Position numbers and translations under genes: made by a program
Notes under the pieces: generated by a model
Databases searched by the model: none
Seen by the model: only the letters and a program-made list of their open reading frames with translations
Told to the model about the DNA's origin: nothing
Shown here: piece by piece, positions 15,097-23,660 of the stretch
How the letters are laid out: each line of letters opens with the position of its first letter
Numbering within the stretch: position 1 is the stretch's first letter
Assembly: GCA_020849795.1 (NCBI GenBank)
Contig: JADZFR010000004.1
Span: 60,339-124,338 of the forward strand
Reading direction: 5' to 3'
DNA length: 64,000 nt
From: Planctomycetota bacterium
GTDB lineage: Bacteria > Planctomycetota > UBA8742 > UBA2392

Positions 15097-15852
15097 CTAC
15101 CCAAGGCCGCGCCACTCGCGGTCTTCGAGGAACTCTTCCTCGCTGATGATCTGCTTGCCGAGCACGTCTTCGAAGACTTTCTTTGCGCCGCGAGTTTCTG
15201 TGCCCTCGGTGAACAGGCGCGAGCACACGTCCAGCAGCTTCCACAGCTGGTCGGCGCTGCTGCCGGTGTTCAGGGCACCCTGCACATGGCCCTTGAGCTG
15301 CGGTGTCACATCCAGCGGGATCAGCGCGCCGACAATGCACAGGCTGCGCACGCGGGGCTCAAGCACGCTGCGCCCCAGCACGCGGCCGTAGCCCTCGACG
15401 ATCGCCCAGTCGCCAAGGTCGGGGCTGTTGCCGCGCGCGTAGCGGTCAATCTGGTCGGCTTTGTCCTGGTACACCTGGTCGAACAGTTCGCGGCCGCGTT
15501 TGCGAAACAGCGCCATGTCGTCGCCCTCGAGCGGGTGTTCGCGCAGCTTGATTTCGCCGGTCAGCGGATTGCCGGCTTTCTTGCAGGCGTCCTTGAAAGC
15601 CGCCAGCGCGTTCAACGCGCGCGGGTAGCCCGCGAACAGGTGCGTCTGCAGGATCGCTTCGCGCAGCTTCTCGGGGTCGGGGCGTGGCTCAAGCTTGAAC
15701 AGCGCGTCGAACAGGCGGCGGCAATGCTCGCCGTGGCCGTCGGCAGTGATGGCTGCGCACATGGCCAGCGCGGCGTCGTCGCGGGAAAGCGGGTCAATGC
15801 CGGTCAGCAGAAAGCTGATGGTCGCGGGCTCAACTCGTTTGGCAATCGGCAT
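15097..15852 (-). CDS. carboxymuconolactone decarboxylase-like (AhpD-fold) protein
   Basis: 251 aa, all-helical, with two AhpD/CMD-like halves: REAILQTHLFAGYPRALNAL at about residues 65-85 and VGALIPLDVTPQLKGHVQGAL at about 175-195. The segment HLFAGYPRALNA is typical of the gamma-carboxymuconolactone decarboxylase family. The CXXC redox pair of true AhpD is not visible, so peroxidase chemistry is doubtful and the reaction is unknown. ATG 15852 gives a plausible N-terminus; the in-frame sequence upstream is unlike protein. It converges on the cytochrome gene. Confidence 0.65.
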   Translation of the reverse strand: MPIAKRVEPATISFLLTGIDPLSRDDAALAMCAAITADGHGEHCRRLFDALFKLEPRPDPEKLREAILQTHLFAGYPRALNALAAFKDACKKAGNPLTGEIKLREHPLEGDDMALFRKRGRELFDQVYQDKADQIDRYARGNSPDLGDWAIVEGYGRVLGRSVLEPRVRSLCIVGALIPLDVTPQLKGHVQGALNTGSSADQLWKLLDVCSRLFTEGTETRGAKKVFEDVLGKQIISEEEFLEDREWRGLG

Positions 15853-15901
15853 GGGGGAAGAATAACACAGGCAGCCCCGACCGTCAGGTCGGGGCCCCAG
15901 G

Positions 15902-16774
15902 TCACTCGTCAAGCTGGCCGAACTTGCCGGCGCGGAAGTCGTGAATCGCCTGCTCGATCTCGGCGGGCGTGTTCATCACGAAAGGCCCGTAGTTGGCGAC
16001 CGGCTCATCGATCGGCTCACCGCTCAGCAGCAGCAGTTGCGCGTCGCTTGTCGGCTTGACGTTGATCGCTACGCCCTCGCGCTTGAACAGCACGAAGTCG
16101 TTCTCCTTTGCATCGCGCCCGTTGATGCTGACCTTGCCCGCCATTACCAGCAATGCGGCGTTCCAGCTTTCCGGCGTCGGCAGCTCAGCGCTGCCGCCCG
16201 CCTTCAGCCGCACATCAAACATGTTCATCGGACTGAACGTGCGCGCGGGGCCTTTCACGCCGCGATACTCGCCGGCAATCACGGTGACGCGGCCCTTTGG
16301 CAACTCGACTACGCCCATCCGGTCTGCCGTGATGGCCTGGTAGGCGGGCTCGGTCATTTTGTGGCGCGCGGGCAGGTTGACCCAGATCTGCGCCATCTGG
16401 AAATTGCCGCCCTTGCGCGCGAACGCGGCGTCGTGGTACTCGCGGTGTAGGATGCCGCTTCCTGCGGTCATCCACTGCACGTCGCCCGGGTGAATCACGC
16501 CACTGTTGCCCTTGCTGTCGTGGTGGGCTACCGCGCCCTGAAACGCGATCGTGACCGTTTCAAAGCCGCGATGCGGGTGCGGGCCCACGCCGCGCCGCTC
16601 ATTGTCGGTGGGTTCAAACTCAAACGGCTGGGCGTAGTCCAGCAGCAGAAACGGGCTCAGGCGGCGCATGCCGCCGGGGATGGCGCTGAAATAGCCGCGC
16701 ACCGGAAACCCGTCTCCAACCCAGTGCGGGGACGGCGGGCCATAGACGGCGTCGATCACTTTGTCGGTTGCCAT
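15902..16774 (-). CDS. pirin family protein
   Basis: 290-aa bicupin. The N-terminal cupin carries the pirin metal site: GPHPHRGFETVT with both His, then HH, and E in GSGILHREYH. The first residues after the start also match (FPVRGYFSAIPGG..LSPFLLLDY). The C-terminal half contains the pirin_C pattern (AELPTPESWNAALLVMAGK, FVLFKREG). Bacterial pirins are iron-binding proteins, some with quercetinase activity and some acting as redox regulators; which applies here cannot be told. A GGAG site precedes ATG 16774. Confidence 0.88.
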   Translation of the reverse strand: MATDKVIDAVYGPPSPHWVGDGFPVRGYFSAIPGGMRRLSPFLLLDYAQPFEFEPTDNERRGVGPHPHRGFETVTIAFQGAVAHHDSKGNSGVIHPGDVQWMTAGSGILHREYHDAAFARKGGNFQMAQIWVNLPARHKMTEPAYQAITADRMGVVELPKGRVTVIAGEYRGVKGPARTFSPMNMFDVRLKAGGSAELPTPESWNAALLVMAGKVSINGRDAKENDFVLFKREGVAINVKPTSDAQLLLLSGEPIDEPVANYGPFVMNTPAEIEQAIHDFRAGKFGQLDE

Positions 16775-16832
16775 GGCTGTCTCCTTTCAGCGGGTTTAAC
16801 AACCGTTCGATATCGAATAATCCCGCCGGCGC

Positions 16833-18116
16833 TTACGGGGGCGACACCCAGTGCGAGATGCTTTCGGGCAGCTTGCGGCTCAATGCCGCCAGCCGCAGCG
16901 TGTTCAGCGCGGTTCGGGCGGTGCGCCACTTCACCAGTTCGCGGTCGCCGGGCACGTGCAGCCGCCACGTCTGCACATCGGCGCCCATTGCCGCGGCAAG
17001 CCACACCGTGCCCACGGGCTTGTCAGGCGTTCCCCCGGTCGGGCCTGCAATGCCAGTGACCGCCACGGCCAGGTCGGCGCCGCAGGTCTTGAGCATGCCA
17101 CGCGCCATTTCGGCTGCCGTCTGCTGACTGACCGCGCCGTGCTCTTTCAGTGTCTTCTTGAACACGCCCAGCCGCGCGTGCTTGGCCTCGTTGCTGTAGG
17201 TCACGGCGCTTTCCAGCAGCACGTCGCTGCTGCCGGCCACGTTCGTCAACAGGTGCGCGATCATCCCCCCGGTGCAGCTTTCCGCGCAGGCCACGTGCAG
17301 GCCGGCATCGCGCAGCGCGTCCACGGTGGCTTGCTCAAGGCTGACGTCGCCTTCGGCGAACACCAGCTCGCCCAGCCGGTTGCGCGCCTCAGCCAACAGC
17401 GGGCGCAGTTTCTGCTCGACCTCGTCGTCGGTTTCAGCCTGCACGCGCCAGCGCAGGCGCATCACGGCGTCGTCCACGAGAATTGCGCCCTCGGCTTGCG
17501 GGCTTTCCAGCAGGTCGCGCACGCGGTTGTTCAGGTCGCTTTCCGGCAGGCCGAAAACGCGAAGTTCGCGCGAGTGATAGCGGTTGGGCAAGCCGAACTC
17601 CTCGATCACGGCTTTGCGCAACTCTTCGTTCCAGACCCCCATCATCTCGCGCGGCACGCCCGGCACTGCCGCAATGCCGCCTGCGCCAAGCCTTGCCAGG
17701 AAGCAGCTCGCGGTACCGAAGGCGTTGGGCACCAGCCGCGCACCCTCAGGGCGCATGCACTGCCGCTCGCTGCCCTCGGGGAACTTGCGGGCCATTGCGG
17801 CGTAGCGCTCTTGCAGGCGGGCCAGGTCATCGAGGTCGAGCTTCAGTTCCACGCCCAGGGCTGCTGCGGCGGCTTCGCGCGTGCGGTCGTCCACGGTGGG
17901 GCCGATGCCGCCGGTGGTGATCACCAGCAGGCCTTCGTCCAGCGCCGCTTTGAGGCGACGCGTCAGTTCGGGCAGCCGGTCGGTCACTGCCATGTGGAAT
18001 TGCACGTCAAAGCCCAGCTCGGCCAGCGACTGGGACAGCCACGCGCTGTTCGAATCGACGATAAACCCGTGCACAACCTCGTTGCCCACGGCAATCACGG
18101 CGGCTTTACGGTCCAT
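16833..18116 (-). CDS. cinA: CinA family nicotinamide-nucleotide amidohydrolase/ADP-ribose pyrophosphatase
   Basis: 427 aa, the usual two-domain CinA length. The N-terminal molybdopterin-binding-like (COG1058) domain shows AVIAVGNEVVHGFIVDSNS and ITTGGIGPTVDDRTREA. The C-terminal PncC domain shows ACAESCTGGMIAHLLTNVAGSS and VTGIAGPTGG, the deamidase site. It recycles pyridine nucleotides by deamidating NMN, and in some bacteria it is induced with competence. ATG 18116 is used; no strong ribosome site is visible. It is divergent from the LpxH-like gene with 91 bp between. Confidence 0.92.
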   Translation of the reverse strand: MDRKAAVIAVGNEVVHGFIVDSNSAWLSQSLAELGFDVQFHMAVTDRLPELTRRLKAALDEGLLVITTGGIGPTVDDRTREAAAAALGVELKLDLDDLARLQERYAAMARKFPEGSERQCMRPEGARLVPNAFGTASCFLARLGAGGIAAVPGVPREMMGVWNEELRKAVIEEFGLPNRYHSRELRVFGLPESDLNNRVRDLLESPQAEGAILVDDAVMRLRWRVQAETDDEVEQKLRPLLAEARNRLGELVFAEGDVSLEQATVDALRDAGLHVACAESCTGGMIAHLLTNVAGSSDVLLESAVTYSNEAKHARLGVFKKTLKEHGAVSQQTAAEMARGMLKTCGADLAVAVTGIAGPTGGTPDKPVGTVWLAAAMGADVQTWRLHVPGDRELVKWRTARTALNTLRLAALSRKLPESISHWVSPP

Positions 18117-18207
18117 GGGACCAGTTTTGCTTGTGCGGTGACAGGCGCAAGGCATGCGCCGCCCCTGCGTCCTGTTGATTGGGGCGGATTGACGCTAGAC
18201 TCTCGCG

Positions 18208-18999
18208 ATGGCCGAGTTCGACGGCATCCTGTTTTCCGACCTGCACCTGTCCGACGACAAGCCGCGGCTGAACGCGCTGTTCGACGCGTTCGTCGACCGT
18301 GTCGAGGGCACGCCGGAAGTCGCGTGCCTGGGCGACTTGATGGAGTACTGGACCGGGCGCAAGCACCTGCAGTGCGAGCACGGCCAGTACATCTTTCGCC
18401 AGATGTCGCGGCTGGCAAAGGGTGCGCGGCGCGCGATCTGGGTCAACGGCAACCGCGACCACATGTTCCAGGGCACCGCCCGCAAAGCCGGCTATGACGC
18501 TTACCGCAACCGCTACTTCGGCGAGTTCTGCGGCGTGGCGGCCGACCTTGAGCACGGCGACCTGTTCTGTACCAAGGACCGCAAGTACCAGCGCTATCGC
18601 TTGTGGTTTCGCAACGTGCCCTGGGGCCTGATGGGCGTGTTCGTGCCTGCGGCCACGGGGCACAAGTTCTGCCGGTACCTGCGCAGCAAGAGCATGGGCG
18701 AGTTCGCACGCCGTGACCCCGAGCATTACGGCATCCAGCGCAGCCCGGTCGAGCGCCTTGTTTTCCGCGGGGCCAAGGTCATCGTGTGCGGCCATGTACA
18801 CACGCCGTTTTCGCGCAATTACCAGGGCGCGAAAGACATCGGGCGGCTGCACGTGATGAGCGACTGGCGTGAAAACGGCGCGGTGGTGTGCACGGTCAAG
18901 AACGGCGAGTTCAAGCTGATGCGCTTCGACGGAGACAACTTTACAGAGTTCGCGGCGCCCGAGAGCCAGGGCGTATACGAGTTTGAGATGGCGACGTAG
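18208..18999 (+). CDS. LpxH-like metallophosphoesterase (UDP-2,3-diacylglucosamine hydrolase type)
   Basis: 263 aa. The five calcineurin-type metal motifs are present in order: SDLHLS near residue 10, LGDLMEYW near 42, NGNRDH near 80, EHGD near 113, and GHVHTPF near 196. This pattern and size match LpxH and its homologues, which hydrolyse UDP-2,3-diacylglucosamine in lipid A synthesis. The heptose genes downstream on the same strand support an LPS role. Insertions around 125-165 leave room for a related phosphoesterase, so lpxH is not asserted. Confidence 0.78.
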   Translation: MAEFDGILFSDLHLSDDKPRLNALFDAFVDRVEGTPEVACLGDLMEYWTGRKHLQCEHGQYIFRQMSRLAKGARRAIWVNGNRDHMFQGTARKAGYDAYRNRYFGEFCGVAADLEHGDLFCTKDRKYQRYRLWFRNVPWGLMGVFVPAATGHKFCRYLRSKSMGEFARRDPEHYGIQRSPVERLVFRGAKVIVCGHVHTPFSRNYQGAKDIGRLHVMSDWRENGAVVCTVKNGEFKLMRFDGDNFTEFAAPESQGVYEFEMAT

Positions 19000-19107
19000 T
19001 GCAGGCGGCGGAGTTTGGAGGCACGCAGATCCGGCGTGCAAGCAATCAGAGCCTTGGCCACCCAACCCGGAACACGGAACCCGGAACTCAGAACCCCATT
19101 CATCGGC

Positions 19108-20583
19108 ATGACTACACACGACCTCATCTCCATCATTGACTCTCTCGGCGCCCCCAAGGTCGCCGTGGTCGGTGACTTGATCCTGGACCACTACGTGTTC
19201 GGCAGCGTTTCACGCATCAGCCCCGAGGCGCCGATTCCGGTCCTGCACGTATCCCGCGAAGAAGACCGCCTGGGCGGCGCCGCCAACGTCGCAGCCAATG
19301 TGCTTTCGATGGGCGGCCGCGCCACGCTGGTCGGTGCGATCGGCCGCGACGAGCCCGGCTCGCGCTTTCGCAAGCTGGCCAAAGCCGCGGGCGGGTTGCA
19401 GCTTTCAGCAGCGCAGACCACTTCGCGGCCGACGGTGCTCAAGACACGCATGGTCAGCCAGAACCAGCAGATGTTGCGCGTGGACCGCGAAAGCGCCGCC
19501 AAACTTGACAGCCACGAGCTTGCCGAGGTGGTGACGCGCTGTGACAACGCCCTCACGGGGGTGGGCGCCGTCGTGATCAGCGACTATGGCAAGGGCGTGA
19601 TCACTGCCGCTTCCGCACAAGCCGTCATCAAGTCTGCACGCAAGGCGGACGTGCCTGTGATCGTCGACCCCAAGGGCCGCGACTACTCGCGCTATCGGGG
19701 GGCCACGGCTGTAACGCCGAACCGGGCCGAAGCCGAGGCCGCGACCGGCATCGACTGCTCAGACATGGCAGGGGTGGAGGCCGCCGGCCGCAAGCTGTGC
19801 AGCGAACTGAAACTCAAGGCGGCGGTGATTACGTTGTCCGCCCAGGGCGTGGCGGTGATTCCGGCCAGGGGCGAGATGGCGCACTTTCCGGCGCAAGCCC
19901 GCAGCGTCTACGATGTCACCGGCGCCGGCGACACGTTCATTGCCACGTTTACACTCTGCGTGGCCGCGGGCAGCGATTTCAATACAGCCGCCCGCGTTGC
20001 CAACTACGCCGCGGCCCTGAAGGTGGCGCGCTTTGGCGCTGTCGCCATCACGCGCGAAGAGCTGCGCCGCAGCGTGATCTCGGCCCATGAGGGTTACGAC
20101 CACGCGGGCAAGGTGCTGAGCGCCGACGAACTGGCCGAAGCGCTGAAGCTGCACCGCAAGCACGGGGAGAAGATTGTCTTCACCAACGGCTGCTTTGACC
20201 TGTTGCACCAGGGGCACGTGACCTACCTGAACTTCTGCCGGGGCCAGGGCGACGTGGTGGTGATCGGCTTGAACAGTGACGCCAGTGTGCGGCGACTGAA
20301 GGGTCCGACGCGGCCGGTGAACGACGGCGACGCGCGCGCGCGCGTGCTGGCGGCGCTGGCCGATGTGGACTATGTGACCGTGTTTGCCGAAGACACGCCC
20401 GAAAAGCTGATCCGGAAGATTGCGCCGGATGTGCTGGTTAAAGGAGAAGACTGGTCGGGCAAACAGGTCGCCGGCGCAGACTTTGTCACGCAGCGTGGCG
20501 GCAAGGTTGTGTTCGCGCCGTTCGTGGCGGGGAAGAGCACGACGTCGATGATCGAGAAGATGGGCGCCAAGCGCCGCAAGTGA
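19108..20583 (+). CDS. hldE: bifunctional heptose 7-phosphate kinase / heptose 1-phosphate adenylyltransferase
   Basis: 491 aa, typical for HldE/RfaE. Residues about 1-320 are the PfkB-type kinase: AVVGDLILDHYVFG, GGAANVAANV and the anion-hole motif TGAGDTFIATF. Residues about 350-491 are the nucleotidyltransferase with the HxGH signature in TNGCFDLLHQGHVTYL. It makes ADP-heptose precursor for the LPS inner core. ATG 19108 is preferred to an in-frame codon at 19015 because the extra residues cover GGAAC-rich intergenic sequence and look non-coding. It forms an operon with gmhA, 6 bp apart. Confidence 0.93.
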   Translation: MTTHDLISIIDSLGAPKVAVVGDLILDHYVFGSVSRISPEAPIPVLHVSREEDRLGGAANVAANVLSMGGRATLVGAIGRDEPGSRFRKLAKAAGGLQLSAAQTTSRPTVLKTRMVSQNQQMLRVDRESAAKLDSHELAEVVTRCDNALTGVGAVVISDYGKGVITAASAQAVIKSARKADVPVIVDPKGRDYSRYRGATAVTPNRAEAEAATGIDCSDMAGVEAAGRKLCSELKLKAAVITLSAQGVAVIPARGEMAHFPAQARSVYDVTGAGDTFIATFTLCVAAGSDFNTAARVANYAAALKVARFGAVAITREELRRSVISAHEGYDHAGKVLSADELAEALKLHRKHGEKIVFTNGCFDLLHQGHVTYLNFCRGQGDVVVIGLNSDASVRRLKGPTRPVNDGDARARVLAALADVDYVTVFAEDTPEKLIRKIAPDVLVKGEDWSGKQVAGADFVTQRGGKVVFAPFVAGKSTTSMIEKMGAKRRK

Positions 20584-20589
20584 GGACCC

Positions 20590-21177
20590 GTGTCGAACGA
20601 AAAGATCATCGCCGAGTTCAGGCGCCAGCTTGCCGACAGCGCTGACCTGAAACGCAAGCTGCTGGAAACCCAGGGTGAAACCATGGCTGCCATCGCCGTG
20701 GCCATTGTCGATGCGTTCAAGAACGGCCACCGCGTCTACTTCTGCGGCAACGGCGGCAGCTTTACCGACGCACACCACATCGTCGGCGAACTGGTCGGCC
20801 GCTACATGTACGACCGCCCGGCGCTGCCCGCCTTCGTGCTTGGCGCGGGCGTGGCCACCCTGACCGCGATCGGCAACGATTACGGTTACGACCAGATCTT
20901 TTCACGCGAGGTCAGGGGCTGCGTGCAGGCAGGCGACGTGGTGGTCGGCCTCAGCACCAGCGGCAACAGCAAAAACGTGTGCGACGCGTTGCAGATCGCC
21001 CAGGGCATAGGGGCGTTCACGATCGGCATGGCAGGCGAGAAGAAGGCGCGCATCGATGACGTGAGCGACCTGGTGCTGCACGTGCCAAGTACGCTCACGC
21101 CCCGGATTCAAGAGTGCCACATCGCGGTCGGGCACGTGATCTGCGATGTCGTCGAGCAGACCTTGTTCCCGAAGTAG
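20590..21177 (+). CDS. gmhA: sedoheptulose-7-phosphate isomerase (SIS domain)
   Basis: 195 aa, GTG start at 20590 behind GAGGA, 6 bp after hldE. SIS-domain phosphosugar isomerase with CGNGGSFTDAHHIVGEL (substrate loop, residues about 53-69), LSTSGNSKN (phosphate binding, about 120) and HIAVGHVICDVVE (C-terminal helix with active-site residues). It catalyses the first step of ADP-heptose synthesis, converting sedoheptulose 7-phosphate to heptose 7-phosphate. Usual family members read GGSAADAQH where this one reads GGSFTDAHH. The gmhB and hldD steps are not in this window. Confidence 0.92.
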   Translation: MSNEKIIAEFRRQLADSADLKRKLLETQGETMAAIAVAIVDAFKNGHRVYFCGNGGSFTDAHHIVGELVGRYMYDRPALPAFVLGAGVATLTAIGNDYGYDQIFSREVRGCVQAGDVVVGLSTSGNSKNVCDALQIAQGIGAFTIGMAGEKKARIDDVSDLVLHVPSTLTPRIQECHIAVGHVICDVVEQTLFPK

Positions 21178-21193
21178 CGCGACTTCCGTCGCG
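21178..21193 (+). terminator. weak terminator-like hairpin after gmhA
   Basis: CGCGAC-TTCC-GTCGCG begins immediately after the gmhA stop codon and is followed by GGCTTTAGTT. The stem is short (6 bp) and the T run is poor, so read-through to the next gene is possible. Confidence 0.35.
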
Positions 21194-21273
21194 GGCTTTA
21201 GTTACGTCCGATAAACTGCCGATACCTGTATGCCGGCGCGGTGCCGGGTTGTTTCGATTGAGCCCGGTGCCCA

Positions 21274-22965
21274 ATGCCCGCAGCGCGCGAACAACTGATC
21301 GGCATTCAGAAGCGCCTGGTCGAAGAGCTCAAGGAGAGCATCTACGACACGATCGGCCGTGACGACGCCGCGATGGACGCCTACTACCGCGAGTATCGCG
21401 GCGAGTTTCAGAAGGGCTTTGAACGCGCGGCAAGCCGCGACGAAATCATCCAGCGCCTGATGCGCGCCAACATTGCATACCTGGGCGACTACCACACCCT
21501 GCGCAGCGCCCAGAGCGCCGAGCTTGACCTGCTGACAGCCGCCGCTGAACGCGGCCGCAAGATTGTCATCGCCGCCGAGATGGTCCATGCCGCGGACCAG
21601 CAGCATGTGGCCGACTTTCTGTCCGGCGCGATTGACGAAGACGCGTTTCTGTGGCGCGTGAAGTGGGACAAGAGCTGGGGCTTTCCGTGGGCAAGCTGGA
21701 AACGGTTCTTTGAACTTGCGCGCCGGCACAACGCGCCGCTGTTTGGTTTGAACCTGCAAACCGACGCCGCCGACGCCCTTGAGCGGCGCGATGAGTATTC
21801 GGGCCGGCTGGTAAGTTCGCTCACGCAGTTGTACCCCGACCGCCTGGTGGCCGTGGTGTACGGCGACCTGCACCTGGCGCCCACGCACCTGCCCGCAGTG
21901 GTGGACCGCGAACTGGCGCAGTGGGGGGTCAAGCGCAAGTGCGTGACGATCTACCAGAACTCGGAGACGCTGTACTGGAAGCTGGTCGAGGCGCGGCTTG
22001 AGCACGTGGTGGACTACCTGAAGATGAAGCGCGACGTGTACGTGGTGATGAACGCGACGCCGCTGGTCAAGTTCCAGAGCTTTGCCAACTGGCAGCACCG
22101 GCGCCACGTGGCGCTGGCCCACGATGAAGACGAACTGGACATGCTGGGCGACACCGGCCTGGCCGAACAGGTGGCGGGATACATCCGGACCATCAGCGAC
22201 TTCCTGGGCGTCGAGCTGGAAGAACGCGACAACTTCGAGCTGTACACCGCGGCCGACCTCGACCTGCTGGAGAACCTGGTCAAGCGCGGCATCTACACGG
22301 CAGCCGAAATGAACGCGCTCAAGGATTATGTGCTCATGGCCGAAAGCGCGTTCTTTGAACGTGCCCGCGTGCTGTACATCGGCAACTTCACCGTGGCCAA
22401 CGCCGCGGAGGCCGCGGGGCGGTACATCATGGCCGCGCTGCGCCCGGCAAGCACCGAGCCGGTGGCAACCCGCGACGAGTTTTACGCGCGCTGCATGGTC
22501 GAGGCATTGGCGTTCTTTTGCAGCAAGATCATCGATCCCGGCCGCGCCGCCCGCGACGAAGAGGACTGGCAGCAGGTGCTGAAGCAGTACGGCCGCCGGC
22601 GCAAGCTGGGGCGCATCCAGAAGCTGGATGTGTTCACGGCGCGGGCGTTCGTGCGCCACAAGCGCTACGCGCGGCGAGTTCTGGAAAAAAACAGCTACGC
22701 GGGCCCGCCGGGCACGCTGTATGGTCTGCCCACCGACCAGCATGTGGCGGTCACGCGCGCCCTTGGGCGCGCCTTGGGTGAGCGGCTTTTCGCGGCACTG
22801 GGTGAAGAAATCGTGACTCCGGACCAGATCGTGGCGGCCATGCAGGACCCGATTCGCGAGCCTGACGTGTCGCGCAACCGCTACTTTGGGTTTCAGCGCC
22901 AGCTTCAGGGTCAGTCCCGCACGCACAGCGCGCGCCACCGCCGCCCCCGCAGCTTCGACGAATAG
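21274..22965 (+). CDS. ChaN/DUF399-type (haem-binding, Tiki-like fold) protein, 563 aa
   Basis: The region of about residues 55-280 resembles ChaN family proteins: LGDYHTLRSAQSAELDLL in place of the usual LGExHxxxxH segment, IAAEMVHAADQQ, and VVYGDLHLAPTHLP with conserved Gly-Asp-His. ChaN proteins are iron-regulated haem-binding factors, sharing a fold with Tiki peptidases. The C-terminal 280 residues are an extension of charged helices I do not recognise, and there is no lipoprotein signal, unlike classic ChaN. Function is therefore uncertain; it may be cytoplasmic. Transcribed in the same direction as the LPS genes. Confidence 0.6.
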   Translation: MPAAREQLIGIQKRLVEELKESIYDTIGRDDAAMDAYYREYRGEFQKGFERAASRDEIIQRLMRANIAYLGDYHTLRSAQSAELDLLTAAAERGRKIVIAAEMVHAADQQHVADFLSGAIDEDAFLWRVKWDKSWGFPWASWKRFFELARRHNAPLFGLNLQTDAADALERRDEYSGRLVSSLTQLYPDRLVAVVYGDLHLAPTHLPAVVDRELAQWGVKRKCVTIYQNSETLYWKLVEARLEHVVDYLKMKRDVYVVMNATPLVKFQSFANWQHRRHVALAHDEDELDMLGDTGLAEQVAGYIRTISDFLGVELEERDNFELYTAADLDLLENLVKRGIYTAAEMNALKDYVLMAESAFFERARVLYIGNFTVANAAEAAGRYIMAALRPASTEPVATRDEFYARCMVEALAFFCSKIIDPGRAARDEEDWQQVLKQYGRRRKLGRIQKLDVFTARAFVRHKRYARRVLEKNSYAGPPGTLYGLPTDQHVAVTRALGRALGERLFAALGEEIVTPDQIVAAMQDPIREPDVSRNRYFGFQRQLQGQSRTHSARHRRPRSFDE

Positions 22966-23083
22966 CGCTTACTCGAATCGCGGGTTGGCCCAGTCCGGTG
23001 TTTGCCAGGTCAGCAGCCTGTCACGCCGTTGGCATCGCGCCTGCACCCATCACGTCGCCTGGGCGACAGTGACAAGCAACTGA

Positions 23084-23641
23084 TTACTTCTTCTTCGCGG
23101 CGACAAAAGGCAGGCGGCTTTCCTTCCCGTTGCGCATGACTTTAATTGTAATCTCTTCGGCGTTCCGGATCGCCTTACGAATCCAACTTGACACATCTGT
23201 TGGATCGCCAACAGGCGTCTCGTTGATATGTGTAATCGTATCACCAACCTGAAGCCCTACGCCTGGATCCTGGTACCGATCAGTAAGCCGCACTCCGATC
23301 ACTTTCCCACTGCTATCCTTAGCAACCTCCCACGCTTCGGCGATCGCGAAGAACAGCGTTGTGACAGGGTCCGTGGAACTGTTGTGTGGCTGCTTGTCTA
23401 CTTCGATCAGCCTCCACACCAAGTGGGATCCTTTCTCTTCCAGTGCGTAAGTTTCCGCCGTATGTGAATTGAACAACAGTACGAGCCTCGGTTCGCCGGA
23501 AATAGTGATTATTGTCCACGGAGTCTCGGTACCTTGTTCTAGTTGTTGCGCGGACGCATTCACCGAAAGTGAGGAGGCAGCGGCAAAACTGGTGGCAACC
23601 AGAACCAACACAAGCGCGAGCTTTGGCCACAGTGCTTTCAT
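23084..23641 (-). CDS. exported small PDZ-domain protein
   Basis: 185 aa. A near-perfect ribosome site (AGGAGGT) sits 5 bases before ATG 23641, so this Met is chosen over the adjacent one. A signal peptide (KALWPKLALVLVLVATSFAA) is followed by a short beta-rich region. A PDZ domain follows at about residues 105-180 (VGLQVGDTITHINETPVGDP, EITIKVMRNGKESRLPF), ending in a Lys tail. There is no protease domain. It is the last gene of a three-gene minus-strand set with the capsid-like protein; PDZ domains usually tether partners by their C-termini. Confidence 0.65.
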   Translation of the reverse strand: MKALWPKLALVLVLVATSFAAASSLSVNASAQQLEQGTETPWTIITISGEPRLVLLFNSHTAETYALEEKGSHLVWRLIEVDKQPHNSSTDPVTTLFFAIAEAWEVAKDSSGKVIGVRLTDRYQDPGVGLQVGDTITHINETPVGDPTDVSSWIRKAIRNAEEITIKVMRNGKESRLPFVAAKKK

Positions 23642-23660
23642 CATAGACCTCCTATTGACG

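Noticed and set aside
16851..18497. 548-aa plus-strand frame
   Set aside because: Antisense to cinA, whose motifs are complete; the frame has no domain and shadow composition.
19068..19092. GGAAC-rich short repeats before hldE as a regulatory element
   Set aside because: Too short and imperfect to distinguish from low-complexity intergenic sequence.
21202..22938. 578-aa minus-strand frame
   Set aside because: Antisense to the ChaN-like gene, whose codon pattern and motifs are coherent; the minus frame is His/Val/Arg-rich noise.
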